From an uncultured Erysipelotrichales bacterium (GTDB taxonomy: Bacteria; Bacillota_I; Bacilli_A; Erysipelotrichales; Coprobacillaceae): a DNA stretch of 10,582 nucleotides. Below the pieces are notes generated by a model. It worked only from the letters and a program-made list of their open reading frames with translations, was not told the DNA's origin and ran no database searches. The stretch is taken from contig CAKVJS010000022.1 of assembly GCA_934754755.1 (NCBI GenBank), positions 1-10,582 on the forward strand, given 5' to 3'. The position numbers were made by a program, and so were the translations under genes. Below are positions 1 through 6,607 of this stretch, piece by piece. The first letter of the stretch is position 1. The number at the start of each line of letters is the position of its first letter.

Positions 1-861
1 ACAAAAACGCAAATATTGTTCTTTATTCGATATGACTAACACGCCATCCCCCATCATCTCGAAAAATTTGGTTGATGCGTGATCATAATTTCCATAGGAA
101 ATAACCTTACCATCCAGACATATATCACAATGTCCAATTTGACCATACCCATTTCCACTTGCATGGATAAAGATTTCTAGATTAATCTCTCGTTCCATTG
201 GCTGTGGACCTATCAGTGGCTTTTGTTCCACAATATTGTTAATAAAATCCATCATTATTTTTGGTAATAAGGTTGTAATAAATACCGGTAAGCTAACTCG
301 GATATTTCGTTTCCATATCTCTTTTTTTCCTTTTGAAACTAATAGCAACACACCATCTAACACATAACCAATTCCTAACAAAATAGCATACACCGCAACA
401 ATTTGAATGGCCTGATTCGCATTTAACCGGGGCGAAACGAGGGTAGTAATTCCATTTACAAAAAATAGGATCGCTAAAAATAAAATCATCATCCGCCCGG
501 TGACCTTATTTTGTTTATACTCCCAATACACTAAAAAACGGGCCAAACCATTAATAGTAATATACAAAGCAAATAAGATAATGGAAAGATAAATTGGTAT
601 ATCGGTATAGAAGAACATGCCTACCCCAGTTAATGCCATAATCATAATGGTAAAAAAGGGTTTTCCCCTTTTTTGAGTAAAGTAACGAAATAAATCTAAA
701 AGGCTATGAACAAAAAATATGATTGCCAGAATTTCAAAAACACCCATAGCAAAATAAAGCCGTTGAAAAAACGCAATAATACCAATTACAATCAATATGA
801 AACCGGCACTAATACTAATACTTGTTGTTTTAAACAGGGTCCATTCTTTCTTTTTGTCCAT
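1..861 (-). CDS. HdeD/DUF308-like six-helix membrane protein, 3' end outside the window
   Basis: This reading frame is open from an ATG at 861 to the window edge (287 residues visible, no stop), so the C-terminus is missing. An AGGAGA ribosome site lies about 8 bases upstream of the ATG. I see six hydrophobic segments, at about residues 17-33, 37-58, 69-85, 88-107, 124-142 and 152-176, in paired hairpins with short charged loops. This resembles the DUF308/HdeD fold, a family of small bacterial membrane proteins of poorly known role (HdeD itself is linked to acid resistance). After a basic stretch (KGKKEIWKR, 178-186) comes a probably cytoplasmic region. Its part from about 225 onward is rich in Gly and His, with IGHCDIC at 242-248, ISYGNYDHAS at 254-263 and a further GDG at 271-273. 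I do not recognise that part; conserved-looking His and Cys could be catalytic or metal-binding, but this is a guess. The gene lies after adhE on the same strand, separated by a terminator, and I see no convincing promoter in the short gap. Confidence 0.75.
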   Translation of the reverse strand, partial: MDKKKEWTLFKTTSISISAGFILIVIGIIAFFQRLYFAMGVFEILAIIFFVHSLLDLFRYFTQKRGKPFFTIMIMALTGVGMFFYTDIPIYLSIILFALYITINGLARFLVYWEYKQNKVTGRMMILFLAILFFVNGITTLVSPRLNANQAIQIVAVYAILLGIGYVLDGVLLLVSKGKKEIWKRNIRVSLPVFITTLLPKIMMDFINNIVEQKPLIGPQPMEREINLEIFIHASGNGYGQIGHCDICLDGKVISYGNYDHASTKFFEMMGDGVLVISNKEQYLRFC

Positions 862-903
862 CCCAATTTCTCCTATATAATACCCACTTTATCACAATAG
901 AGG

Positions 904-931
904 AAATAAAAAAAGAGGATTTCTCCTCTTT
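904..931 (-). terminator. Intrinsic terminator after adhE
   Basis: Read on the minus strand, an 8-bp perfect stem (AAAGAGGA / TCCTCTTT) with a GAAA tetraloop runs straight into a T-rich tract. It begins about 10 bases after the adhE stop and should end the adhE transcript before the membrane-protein gene. Confidence 0.85.
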
Positions 932-941
932 ATATCGATAA

Positions 942-3584
942 TTATTTATTAAATTTATTTTCATAATCCCAAATATCAGTTAAAATTCGTTCCATATCTT
1001 TAACCATTGGCATTCTTGGGTTGGCTGGTGTACATTGATCTTCATATGCATTCATTGCCATACGATGAATCGCTTGGTGCCAATCTTCTTTTGCGATTTT
1101 TTGTGATTTTATGTTACTAGCAATACCGACTTTATAACATAACTCTTCACAAGCATCCGCAAACATTTGTACCCCTTGTTCTGGTGTTTTTGGATTTAAA
1201 CCAATTAATTGTGCTAATTCCATATACTTTTGGTCAGCTTTATAATTTTCGATTTTAGGCCAAATATTTAATTTTGTTGGTATTGTACCATTGTAACGAA
1301 TAACATGTGGTAATAAAATACCATTCGTACGACCATGTGGGACATGGAATTCTCCACCGATTTTATGTGCTAGTGAGTGGTTCATTCCTAGGAATGCATT
1401 AGCGAAAGCCATACCTGCAATAGTTGCTGCATTATGCATTTTTTCTCTAGCATGTGGGTGGGTACTTCCTTCTTTAACCGATAACTCTAAGTTTTCAAAT
1501 ACTAACTTAACGGCTTGTTTTGCCCAACCATCCGTAAAGTCAGATGCCAATATTGATACATACGCTTCAACGGCGTGAGTTAATACATCAATACCTGTAT
1601 CAGCAGCAATAACTGGTGGTAAAGACATAACGAATTCAGGATCAATGATCGCTAAATTTGGTGTTAATGCATAGTCCGTAAGTGGATATTTTTTGTTTTC
1701 TTTTGTATCAGTAATAACGGAGAATGGTGTTACTTCAGAACCCGTTCCTGATGTTGTTGGAATACAAACGAGTTGTGCTTTATCTCCAAGTTCAGGGAAT
1801 TTAAAGGCACGTTTTCTTATATCCATGAATTTTTGTTTAATATCATCAAAGTTAATTTCTGGGTGTTCATATAATAACCACATAATCTTAGCCGCATCCA
1901 TAGAAGAACCTCCACCTAAGGCGATAATCGTATCAGGTTGGAAATGTTTCATGCGAGTTAATCCTTTTTCTACAGTATCGAAGCTAGGATCTGGTTCTAC
2001 TTCAAAGAATACGTCAATATCAACATCATCTTTTCGTTGTCCAATTACCTTTTCTACTTTTGCAACGTAACCAAGATTATACATACCACGGTCAGTAATA
2101 ATCATTGCTTTTTTCATTGACTTCATTTCTTGTAAATAGTGGATTGAATTTCTTTCAAAGTAGATTTTAGGTGGAAGTTTAACCCATTGCATATTGTTAT
2201 TACGTCTCCCTATTCTTTTTATATTGATCAAGTTAATGGCACTAACATTATTTGAAACAGAATTATGTCCATACGATCCACATCCAAGTGTTAAGGAAGG
2301 AATAAAGGCATTGTATACAGATCCGATACCACCGAAAGTAGATGGTGCATTTTCAATAATTCGTATTGCCTTTACAGCATGTCCGAACTCTTTTGCGATT
2401 TCATGATCTTGTGTATGAATGGCAGCCGAGTGTCCAAGTCCATTAAATTCTACCATGGCAGCTGCTTTTTGAATTCCGTCTTTTGTATTTTTAGCTTTTA
2501 AAATCGCTAATACTGGTGATAATTTTTCTCTTGTTAAAGGTTCATTTGGTCCAACCTCTTTTACCTCTGCACAAAGGATTTGCGTATCCTCTGGCACCTT
2601 GAATCCAGCTTGGCTTGCGATTTCAAAAGCTGGCTTACCAACGATTGCTGCATTTAATCGAGCTTCGTTCACTGTTTTTTCACCACTAGCTACACCAAAC
2701 ATAAATTTTTCTAACTTTTTCTTTTCATCTGGTTTTACAAAATATGTTTTAAATCGCTTCATTTCCGTAAGGAAATCATCATAGATTTCTTGATCGATAA
2801 TAGCTGCTTGTTCAGAAGCACAAATCATCCCGTTATCAAATGATTTCGATAAAACAATATCATTTACTGCTCTTTTTAATACACAAGTTTTTTCAACGTA
2901 AGCAGGCACATTTCCGGCCCCTACACCAAGTGCTGGTTTACCACAAGAGTAAGCTGCTTCTACCATTGCATTACCACCTGTCGCTAAAATAGTCGCAACT
3001 CCTGGATGTTTCATTAATGCACTTGTTGCATACATTGATTTCATTTCTAACCATTGGATACAATTTTCTGGTGCTCCCGCTTCTACAGCTGCCTTTAAAA
3101 TTACTTTAGCAGCCATAATTGAACATTCTAATGCTCCTGGGTGGAAAGAGAAAATAATTGGATTTCTAGTCTTGATTGCAATTAAGGATTTAAAAATAAC
3201 GGTAGATGTTGGATTTGTTGTTGGTACCACACCACAAATAACACCTACTGGTTCCGCAATTTCAGTAATTCCGTTAATCGAATCCTCATGAATAACACCA
3301 ACCGTTTTCAAATCACGTAAGTTATCTGTTACATACTCACAGGCAAATAAATTTTTGACAGCCTTGTCTTCAAAAACACCACGCCCTGTTTCATTAACAG
3401 CTGCCTCTGCTAGGATTCCATGAGCGTCAAGTCCCGCTACGGAACACTTTGCAACGATATAATCCACTTGTTCCTGTGTAAATTCTTCAAATGCATGTAA
3501 AGCCACTTGTGCCTTAGAAACTAAACCATCGATAGTTGCATCGATTTGTTCATTCGTTAGTTCTACTACCTTTTGTTCTTGCAT
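942..3584 (-). CDS. adhE: Bifunctional acetaldehyde-CoA / alcohol dehydrogenase AdhE (880 aa)
   Basis: AdhE reduces acetyl-CoA to acetaldehyde and then to ethanol, oxidising two NADH, in the cytoplasm (as spirosome filaments in studied species). Residues 1 to about 440 are the CoA-acylating aldehyde dehydrogenase, with the catalytic Cys255 in NGMICASE and a Gly-rich nucleotide-binding stretch at about 203-226. Residues from about 460 to 880 are the iron-dependent alcohol dehydrogenase, with GGGSSMDAAK at 557-566, TTSGTGSEVTPFS at 610-622, and the expected metal ligands Asp666, His670, His736 and His750. Length and domain order match the family. The reading frame stays open 55 codons further upstream, but I place the start at 3584 because GGAGGA sits about 7 bases before this ATG and the family N-terminus begins here; the upstream codons are low-complexity leader. 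The gene is monocistronic, with its own promoter and terminator. AdhE genes in this phylum are often controlled by the redox sensor Rex, but I see only a poor match to its operator. Confidence 0.97.
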   Translation of the reverse strand: MQEQKVVELTNEQIDATIDGLVSKAQVALHAFEEFTQEQVDYIVAKCSVAGLDAHGILAEAAVNETGRGVFEDKAVKNLFACEYVTDNLRDLKTVGVIHEDSINGITEIAEPVGVICGVVPTTNPTSTVIFKSLIAIKTRNPIIFSFHPGALECSIMAAKVILKAAVEAGAPENCIQWLEMKSMYATSALMKHPGVATILATGGNAMVEAAYSCGKPALGVGAGNVPAYVEKTCVLKRAVNDIVLSKSFDNGMICASEQAAIIDQEIYDDFLTEMKRFKTYFVKPDEKKKLEKFMFGVASGEKTVNEARLNAAIVGKPAFEIASQAGFKVPEDTQILCAEVKEVGPNEPLTREKLSPVLAILKAKNTKDGIQKAAAMVEFNGLGHSAAIHTQDHEIAKEFGHAVKAIRIIENAPSTFGGIGSVYNAFIPSLTLGCGSYGHNSVSNNVSAINLINIKRIGRRNNNMQWVKLPPKIYFERNSIHYLQEMKSMKKAMIITDRGMYNLGYVAKVEKVIGQRKDDVDIDVFFEVEPDPSFDTVEKGLTRMKHFQPDTIIALGGGSSMDAAKIMWLLYEHPEINFDDIKQKFMDIRKRAFKFPELGDKAQLVCIPTTSGTGSEVTPFSVITDTKENKKYPLTDYALTPNLAIIDPEFVMSLPPVIAADTGIDVLTHAVEAYVSILASDFTDGWAKQAVKLVFENLELSVKEGSTHPHAREKMHNAATIAGMAFANAFLGMNHSLAHKIGGEFHVPHGRTNGILLPHVIRYNGTIPTKLNIWPKIENYKADQKYMELAQLIGLNPKTPEQGVQMFADACEELCYKVGIASNIKSQKIAKEDWHQAIHRMAMNAYEDQCTPANPRMPMVKDMERILTDIWDYENKFNK

Positions 3585-3716
3585 ACTTTTTCCTCCTATA
3601 TGTGAAGTTTTTAATTTACATACACATTCTAAACTATTTCTGCAATGAATACAAGTGAATTTATAAACTTTTTCTATTTTTTTACTTGTAAGCGTTATAT
3701 AAATGTGTATATACCT

Positions 3717-3745
3717 ATTATATAACAAAGCGAAAAGAAAATTAA
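3717..3745 (-). promoter_or_regulatory. Candidate adhE promoter
   Basis: On the minus strand, a perfect -10 TATAAT (3717-3722) lies 17 bases after TTAATT (3740-3745). This implies a leader of about 125 bases before the adhE ATG. The -10 is overlapped by one arm of an 8-bp inverted repeat (GTTATATA, 3719-3726; TATATAAC, 3694-3701). The rest of the 279-base gap between nusG and adhE is AT-rich and I see no RNA gene or riboswitch in it. Confidence 0.45.
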
Positions 3746-3820
3746 TCAAATGCGTTTAAGTAATTTTTTAATATAGCATATTTGTTATTTGGATAAATAT
3801 TATACTAATAATTTTAGACA

Positions 3821-3855
3821 TATAAAAAAGACCTCCGTTTATAACAAGAGATCTT
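3821..3855 (-). terminator. Intrinsic terminator after nusG
   Basis: On the minus strand, AAGATCTCT (3847-3855) pairs with GGAGGTCTT (3828-3836), giving nine pairs including two G-U around a loop of about 10 bases, followed by a T-run. It starts a few bases after the nusG stop, so the rpmG-secE-nusG transcript seems to end here and not continue into ribosomal-protein genes. Confidence 0.75.
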
Positions 3856-3863
3856 CTTTGATT

Positions 3864-4421
3864 TTATAATTTAACTTTCTCTAATTGGGTTATCTCTACT
3901 TCCATTGGTGTTAGATTTCCTAAGAAATCTATCAACACTTTAGCAATTTCTTTTTCCAAATCAATAGCTTCCACCTTACCGGTTTTACCTGCGAAAGGTC
4001 CAGAAATAACATGTATTTCATCACCAATCGTAAAGTCAATATCTAAAGAAGCTAACTTTAAACCCATTCGCTTTAATATTGGATCCAGTTCATGTCGCTG
4101 CAAAGGAAATGGTTTCGCTCCTCCACCAGATGAACCAATAAATCCTGTTACTCCGGAAGTATTACGGACAACATACCAAGCTTTGTCGGTCATGATCATT
4201 TCCACTAAAACATAACCAGGAAACATATTTTTCGTTTTATTGATTTTTTTACCATCTTTAATTTCAGTTTCTACATGTTCGGGTATTACAATTTGAAACA
4301 ATAAATCTTGTAATCCCATAGATTCTACACGTTTTTCTAAGTTTTCTTTTACTTTGTTCTCATGCCCTGAATATGTATTAACAACATACCATTGCCTACC
4401 TTCATCATTCATTCCTGCCAT
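3864..4421 (-). CDS. nusG: Transcription termination/antitermination factor NusG (185 aa)
   Basis: NusG binds RNA polymerase at the clamp helices, modulates pausing and links the polymerase to Rho or the ribosome. The N-terminal NGN domain starts with WYVVNTYSGHE (11-21) and includes NMFPGYVLVEM (65-75) and the family signature VRNTSGVTGFIG (85-96). The C-terminal KOW domain is at about 131-160 (IGDEIHVISGPFAGKTGKVEAID). The length is normal for Bacillota. The ATG at 4421 begins one base after the secE stop, and its weak AGGG ribosome site lies inside the end of secE, so translation is probably coupled to secE. An ATG three codons downstream has no spaced ribosome site. In most Bacillota nusG is followed by rplK-rplA; here a terminator and adhE follow instead. 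Confidence 0.97.
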   Translation of the reverse strand: MAGMNDEGRQWYVVNTYSGHENKVKENLEKRVESMGLQDLLFQIVIPEHVETEIKDGKKINKTKNMFPGYVLVEMIMTDKAWYVVRNTSGVTGFIGSSGGGAKPFPLQRHELDPILKRMGLKLASLDIDFTIGDEIHVISGPFAGKTGKVEAIDLEKEIAKVLIDFLGNLTPMEVEITQLEKVKL

Positions 4422-4422
4422 G

Positions 4423-4611
4423 TTATTTCATCCCTAACGCTCGTAATATTGCGGCTATAACCGCGTCTCCTAAAAAGAAAAATATTCCTAGGATAAAACA
4501 AAACAAAAGAACAATAGCGGAATTTTTCGCTAATTCTTTTTTCGATAACCAACTTACTTGTTTTATTTCGCTGCGGACTCCGCTAATACTAAACCAATCC
4601 CTAAATTTCAT
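4423..4611 (-). CDS. secE: Preprotein translocase subunit SecE (62 aa)
   Basis: SecE clamps the SecY channel and is essential for Sec-dependent export across the cytoplasmic membrane. The product has the short Gram-positive form: an amphipathic N-terminal region carrying the family signature (SEIKQVSWLSKKEL, 14-27), then a single transmembrane helix at about 31-56. AGGAGG lies about 5 bases before the ATG. It sits 8 bases after rpmG and one base before nusG, which is the conserved rpmG-secE-nusG arrangement and supports the call despite the small size. Confidence 0.95.
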   Translation of the reverse strand: MKFRDWFSISGVRSEIKQVSWLSKKELAKNSAIVLLFCFILGIFFFLGDAVIAAILRALGMK

Positions 4612-4619
4612 ACGACCTC

Positions 4620-4769
4620 CTACTTTGTTTCCTTATGTAAAGTATGTTTGTTGCATTGCTTACAATATTTATTAAGTTCTAGTCTTTCTACGTTTACTCG
4701 GCTATTTTTAGTAATGGTATAGTTTCTTGACAAGCAACAAGTACATACCAATATTACCTTATGTTTCAT
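4620..4769 (-). CDS. rpmG: 50S ribosomal protein L33 (49 aa)
   Basis: L33 is a small protein of the large ribosomal subunit near the E site. The 49-residue product begins [17 protein letters not shown] and ends [15 protein letters not shown], closely matching the family. The two pairs Cys9/Cys12 and Cys36/Cys39 form the zinc-binding (C+) type of L33, the one normally encoded next to secE; zinc-free (C-) paralogues take over under zinc starvation in some species. AAAGGTG precedes the ATG by about 6 bases. It is the first gene of rpmG-secE-nusG, with a promoter just upstream. Confidence 0.95.
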   Translation of the reverse strand: MKHKVILVCTCCLSRNYTITKNSRVNVERLELNKYCKQCNKHTLHKETK

Positions 4770-4794
4770 ACATTCACCTTTTTCTTGCTTCTAT

Positions 4795-4823
4795 AATGTA
4801 GCATAAATCATATGGCTAGTCAA
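4795..4823 (-). promoter_or_regulatory. Extended -10 promoter for rpmG-secE-nusG
   Basis: On the minus strand, TTGACT (4818-4823) is followed after 17 bases by TACATT (4795-4800), which is preceded by TGC, an extended -10 (TGn). The -35 lies only 2 bases beyond the sigma gene stop. I see no terminator for the sigma gene here, so the three genes may be transcribed both from this promoter and by read-through. Confidence 0.6.
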
Positions 4824-4825
4824 AT

Positions 4826-5422
4826 TTATTTCAAAGAACGTAACTTTTTTTGTAATCGATAGCTCGCATTATAAATTGCCTTTACTTCTATGTCCAGCAA
4901 GGTTGCCATATCTTGGTTAGAATAGCCAATTAATCGGTAGGCCATTACTTCCTTTTCTAAGATGGAACAATTTTTTTGTACATACTGTTCGTATTCTACT
5001 TTCGTTTCCTTTACATGTAATCTGGTACTGGGTTGGTATTCACCCTTTTTATCAGCGATAATATCCTCATATGATATATTCGCATCAGATGTAATACCAT
5101 CGTCTAAAGAATGGGTATAGTATCGTTTATAATCTCGATTGTTTTTGCGCAACGTTGAAAATATATTTCTTTGGATTACGTGAGACATAAAGGTTTGTAA
5201 CCTAGCATTACGATCCTGTCGATAATATTCGAATGCCTTTAAGCAGCTGATCATCGCAGATTGGCGAAGGTCACTTTCATCGACAGATCGTATATGTTGT
5301 ACATTCATTTTAAATACAATAACTCGAATAAACTGATAATAAAACTCAATTAATGTTTGATAGGCAATCGAACATCCTTGTCTACTTAAATATAATAATT
5401 CTTCATCATTTACGTTATTCAC
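4826..5422 (-). CDS. SigH-like sigma-70 family factor (198 aa)
   Basis: The product looks like a small sigma-70 factor. Region 2 spans about 20-95 (DLRQSAMISCLKAFEYYRQD at 51-70 aligns with the core-binding and -10-recognising helices; LQTFMSHVIQRNIFSTLRKNN, 75-95, follows). A variable linker rich in charged residues covers about 100-150. Region 4.2, with its helix-turn-helix for -35 recognition, is at about 152-194 (LEKEVMAYRLIGYSNQDMATLL, then KAIYNASYRLQKKL). In Bacillus the gene between rlmB and rpmG is sigH, and the C-terminal pattern resembles SigH, so I call it SigH-like by position plus motifs. The sequence is rather divergent, so it may direct competence, stress or another regulon and not sporulation. 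I chose the GTG at 5422 because GGAGGGAGGA ends about 9 bases upstream and no in-frame ATG is nearby. The GTG is in the centre of a 20-bp inverted repeat. It lies 18 bases after rlmB and is probably cotranscribed. Confidence 0.85.
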   Translation of the reverse strand: MNNVNDEELLYLSRQGCSIAYQTLIEFYYQFIRVIVFKMNVQHIRSVDESDLRQSAMISCLKAFEYYRQDRNARLQTFMSHVIQRNIFSTLRKNNRDYKRYYTHSLDDGITSDANISYEDIIADKKGEYQPSTRLHVKETKVEYEQYVQKNCSILEKEVMAYRLIGYSNQDMATLLDIEVKAIYNASYRLQKKLRSLK

Positions 5423-5431
5423 GAATAACGT
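5412..5431. repeat. 20-bp inverted repeat across the sigma gene start codon
   Basis: Nine-base arms ACGTTATTC (5412-5420) and GAATAACGT (5423-5431) flank a 2-base centre. On the minus strand the GTG start codon of the sigma gene overlaps the centre, and the ribosome site sits directly beside the outer arm. It could be a protein operator or, in RNA, a hairpin with the start codon in its loop. The pairing is seen; the function is inference. Confidence 0.6.
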
Positions 5432-5440
5432 TCCTCCCTC

Positions 5441-6172
5441 CTACTTTAAGGGATGACGTGAATTATATACCTGATACAATAAAACAGCAGTTGCCACGGA
5501 AGCATTTAATGAACTTACATGGCCAATCATTGGCAAGGTAACGCATATATCACAATTTTTCCTAACCAAACGAGAGATTCCCGATCCTTCTGATCCAATT
5601 ACAATTACTAATGGCATATTGTAGTCCTGTTGGCGATAATCAATTGTTTTTGTATCCACATCACAACCAACTACCCAAAATCCCTTATCTTTAAGTGTAT
5701 CTAGCGTACGACTTAAATTGGTAACTTTAGCCACCTTAACATATTCAATAGCACCGGTCGAAACCTTTGCCACTGTACCATTTAATGATACACTTCTATT
5801 TTTACCGATAATAACGCCATCGACACCTAGGGCATCACAACTTCGTAAAATAGCCCCTAAATTATGCGGATCTTCCAATCCATCTAACATCACAAGTAGC
5901 GGTTTTTTCCCTTCTGGGATAGTATGTAAGATCGCATCGATATCGTAATAGTTATAGGATGCAATACTAGCCATTACGCCCTGATGCACCACATCACCGA
6001 TCGCTTCTATAAAAAATGATTTCTCTACTATTTTTACTGGGATATCTCTTGTTTGACAAAGTTTCGCTATTTTATGATCTTTTGTTGATGCTAAAAGATA
6101 TACCATCGCTATTTTCACATCTCCCTGCAAAGCTTCTATAATAGTGTTTTTGCCATATATATATTGTTTCAT
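5441..6172 (-). CDS. rlmB: 23S rRNA (guanosine-2'-O)-methyltransferase RlmB (243 aa)
   Basis: This is a SpoU/TrmH-class (SPOUT) methyltransferase; RlmB in E. coli methylates the 2'-O of G2251 in 23S rRNA using S-adenosylmethionine. An N-terminal L30e-like substrate-binding domain (about 1-75, YIYGKNTIIEAL at 4-15) precedes the trefoil-knot catalytic domain. The three SpoU motifs are clear: motif 1 with Asn104 and Arg110 in DGLEDPHNLGAILRSC, motif 2 VIGSEGSGIS (191-200), and motif 3 VSSLNASVATAVLLY (219-233). The length is typical. AGGAG precedes the ATG by about 7 bases. It lies 57 bases after mrnC and 18 before the sigma gene. The B. subtilis orthologue is named yacO/trmH-like; substrate specificity is inferred from family and context. 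Confidence 0.93.
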   Translation of the reverse strand: MKQYIYGKNTIIEALQGDVKIAMVYLLASTKDHKIAKLCQTRDIPVKIVEKSFFIEAIGDVVHQGVMASIASYNYYDIDAILHTIPEGKKPLLVMLDGLEDPHNLGAILRSCDALGVDGVIIGKNRSVSLNGTVAKVSTGAIEYVKVAKVTNLSRTLDTLKDKGFWVVGCDVDTKTIDYRQQDYNMPLVIVIGSEGSGISRLVRKNCDICVTLPMIGHVSSLNASVATAVLLYQVYNSRHPLK

Positions 6173-6229
6173 ATTATCTCCTACTTGTTGTCCATTAATC
6201 GTTTCAATTCCTTACATTACTCTTCCCTA

Positions 6230-6607
6230 CTATGACTGTTCTATAAATCCATGGTAATAGGCAAATATTTCTTTGATTCGATCCTTCTTATCTTCCAAAT
6301 ACAACAATCCTATAATTGCCTCAAAACCAGTAGAGTGACTATGATCTACCGTCTCATTTTTACCTGTTTTGGTATTTCTACCTCGTCGATATATATCAAT
6401 TTCTTTGTCGGTTAGCCACTGCTGTTTTAAAGCTTGTTCCATAAATTTCCGTTGTCCCACTGCACTTACAAAAGTAATCGCCTTTTCCTGTAATTCTTTT
6501 GGCTTACGCATTCCTAATTCTATCACTAGATATTCCCGTACCATTACTTCAAAAATTGCATCCCCTATGTAAGCCAATACGATTGGGTTTAATAAATCAT
6601 AACGCAT
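6230..6607 (-). CDS. mrnC: Mini-ribonuclease III (MrnC, 125 aa)
   Basis: Mini-III is an RNase III catalytic domain without the double-stranded RNA-binding domain. In B. subtilis it makes the final double-strand cuts that mature the ends of 23S rRNA. The family signature LAYIGDAIFEVMVREYL (11-27) holds the catalytic Asp16 and Glu20, and the second acidic site is Glu96 in HSTGFEAIIGLLYL (91-104). RRGRNTK (74-80) and GKNETVDHS are the usual basic and His-containing segments. Its ATG overlaps the cysS stop by one base (TAATG), so the two are translationally coupled; the ribosome site AAGGG lies inside the end of cysS. Partnering cysS upstream and rlmB downstream is conserved in Bacillota. Confidence 0.95.
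   Translation of the reverse strand: MRYDLLNPIVLAYIGDAIFEVMVREYLVIELGMRKPKELQEKAITFVSAVGQRKFMEQALKQQWLTDKEIDIYRRGRNTKTGKNETVDHSHSTGFEAIIGLLYLEDKKDRIKEIFAYYHGFIEQS

Noticed and set aside
1693..2070. 125-codon plus-strand frame inside adhE, and similar frames opposite rlmB, mrnC, cysS and nagA
   Set aside because: They lie antisense to strongly supported genes, have no ribosome sites, and read as low-complexity shadow peptides.
3585..3749. A 55-codon N-terminal extension of the adhE frame
   Set aside because: It lacks a ribosome site and is AT-rich leader with the promoter close by; the ATG at 3584 has GGAGGA at ideal spacing and begins the family-typical N-terminus.
3781..3798. Rex-operator-like sequence (TTGTTA then TAAATA after 6 bases) upstream of adhE
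   Set aside because: Only one half-site fits the known TTGTTA-N6-TAACAA pattern, and it lies well upstream of the predicted -35, where a repressor would be poorly placed.
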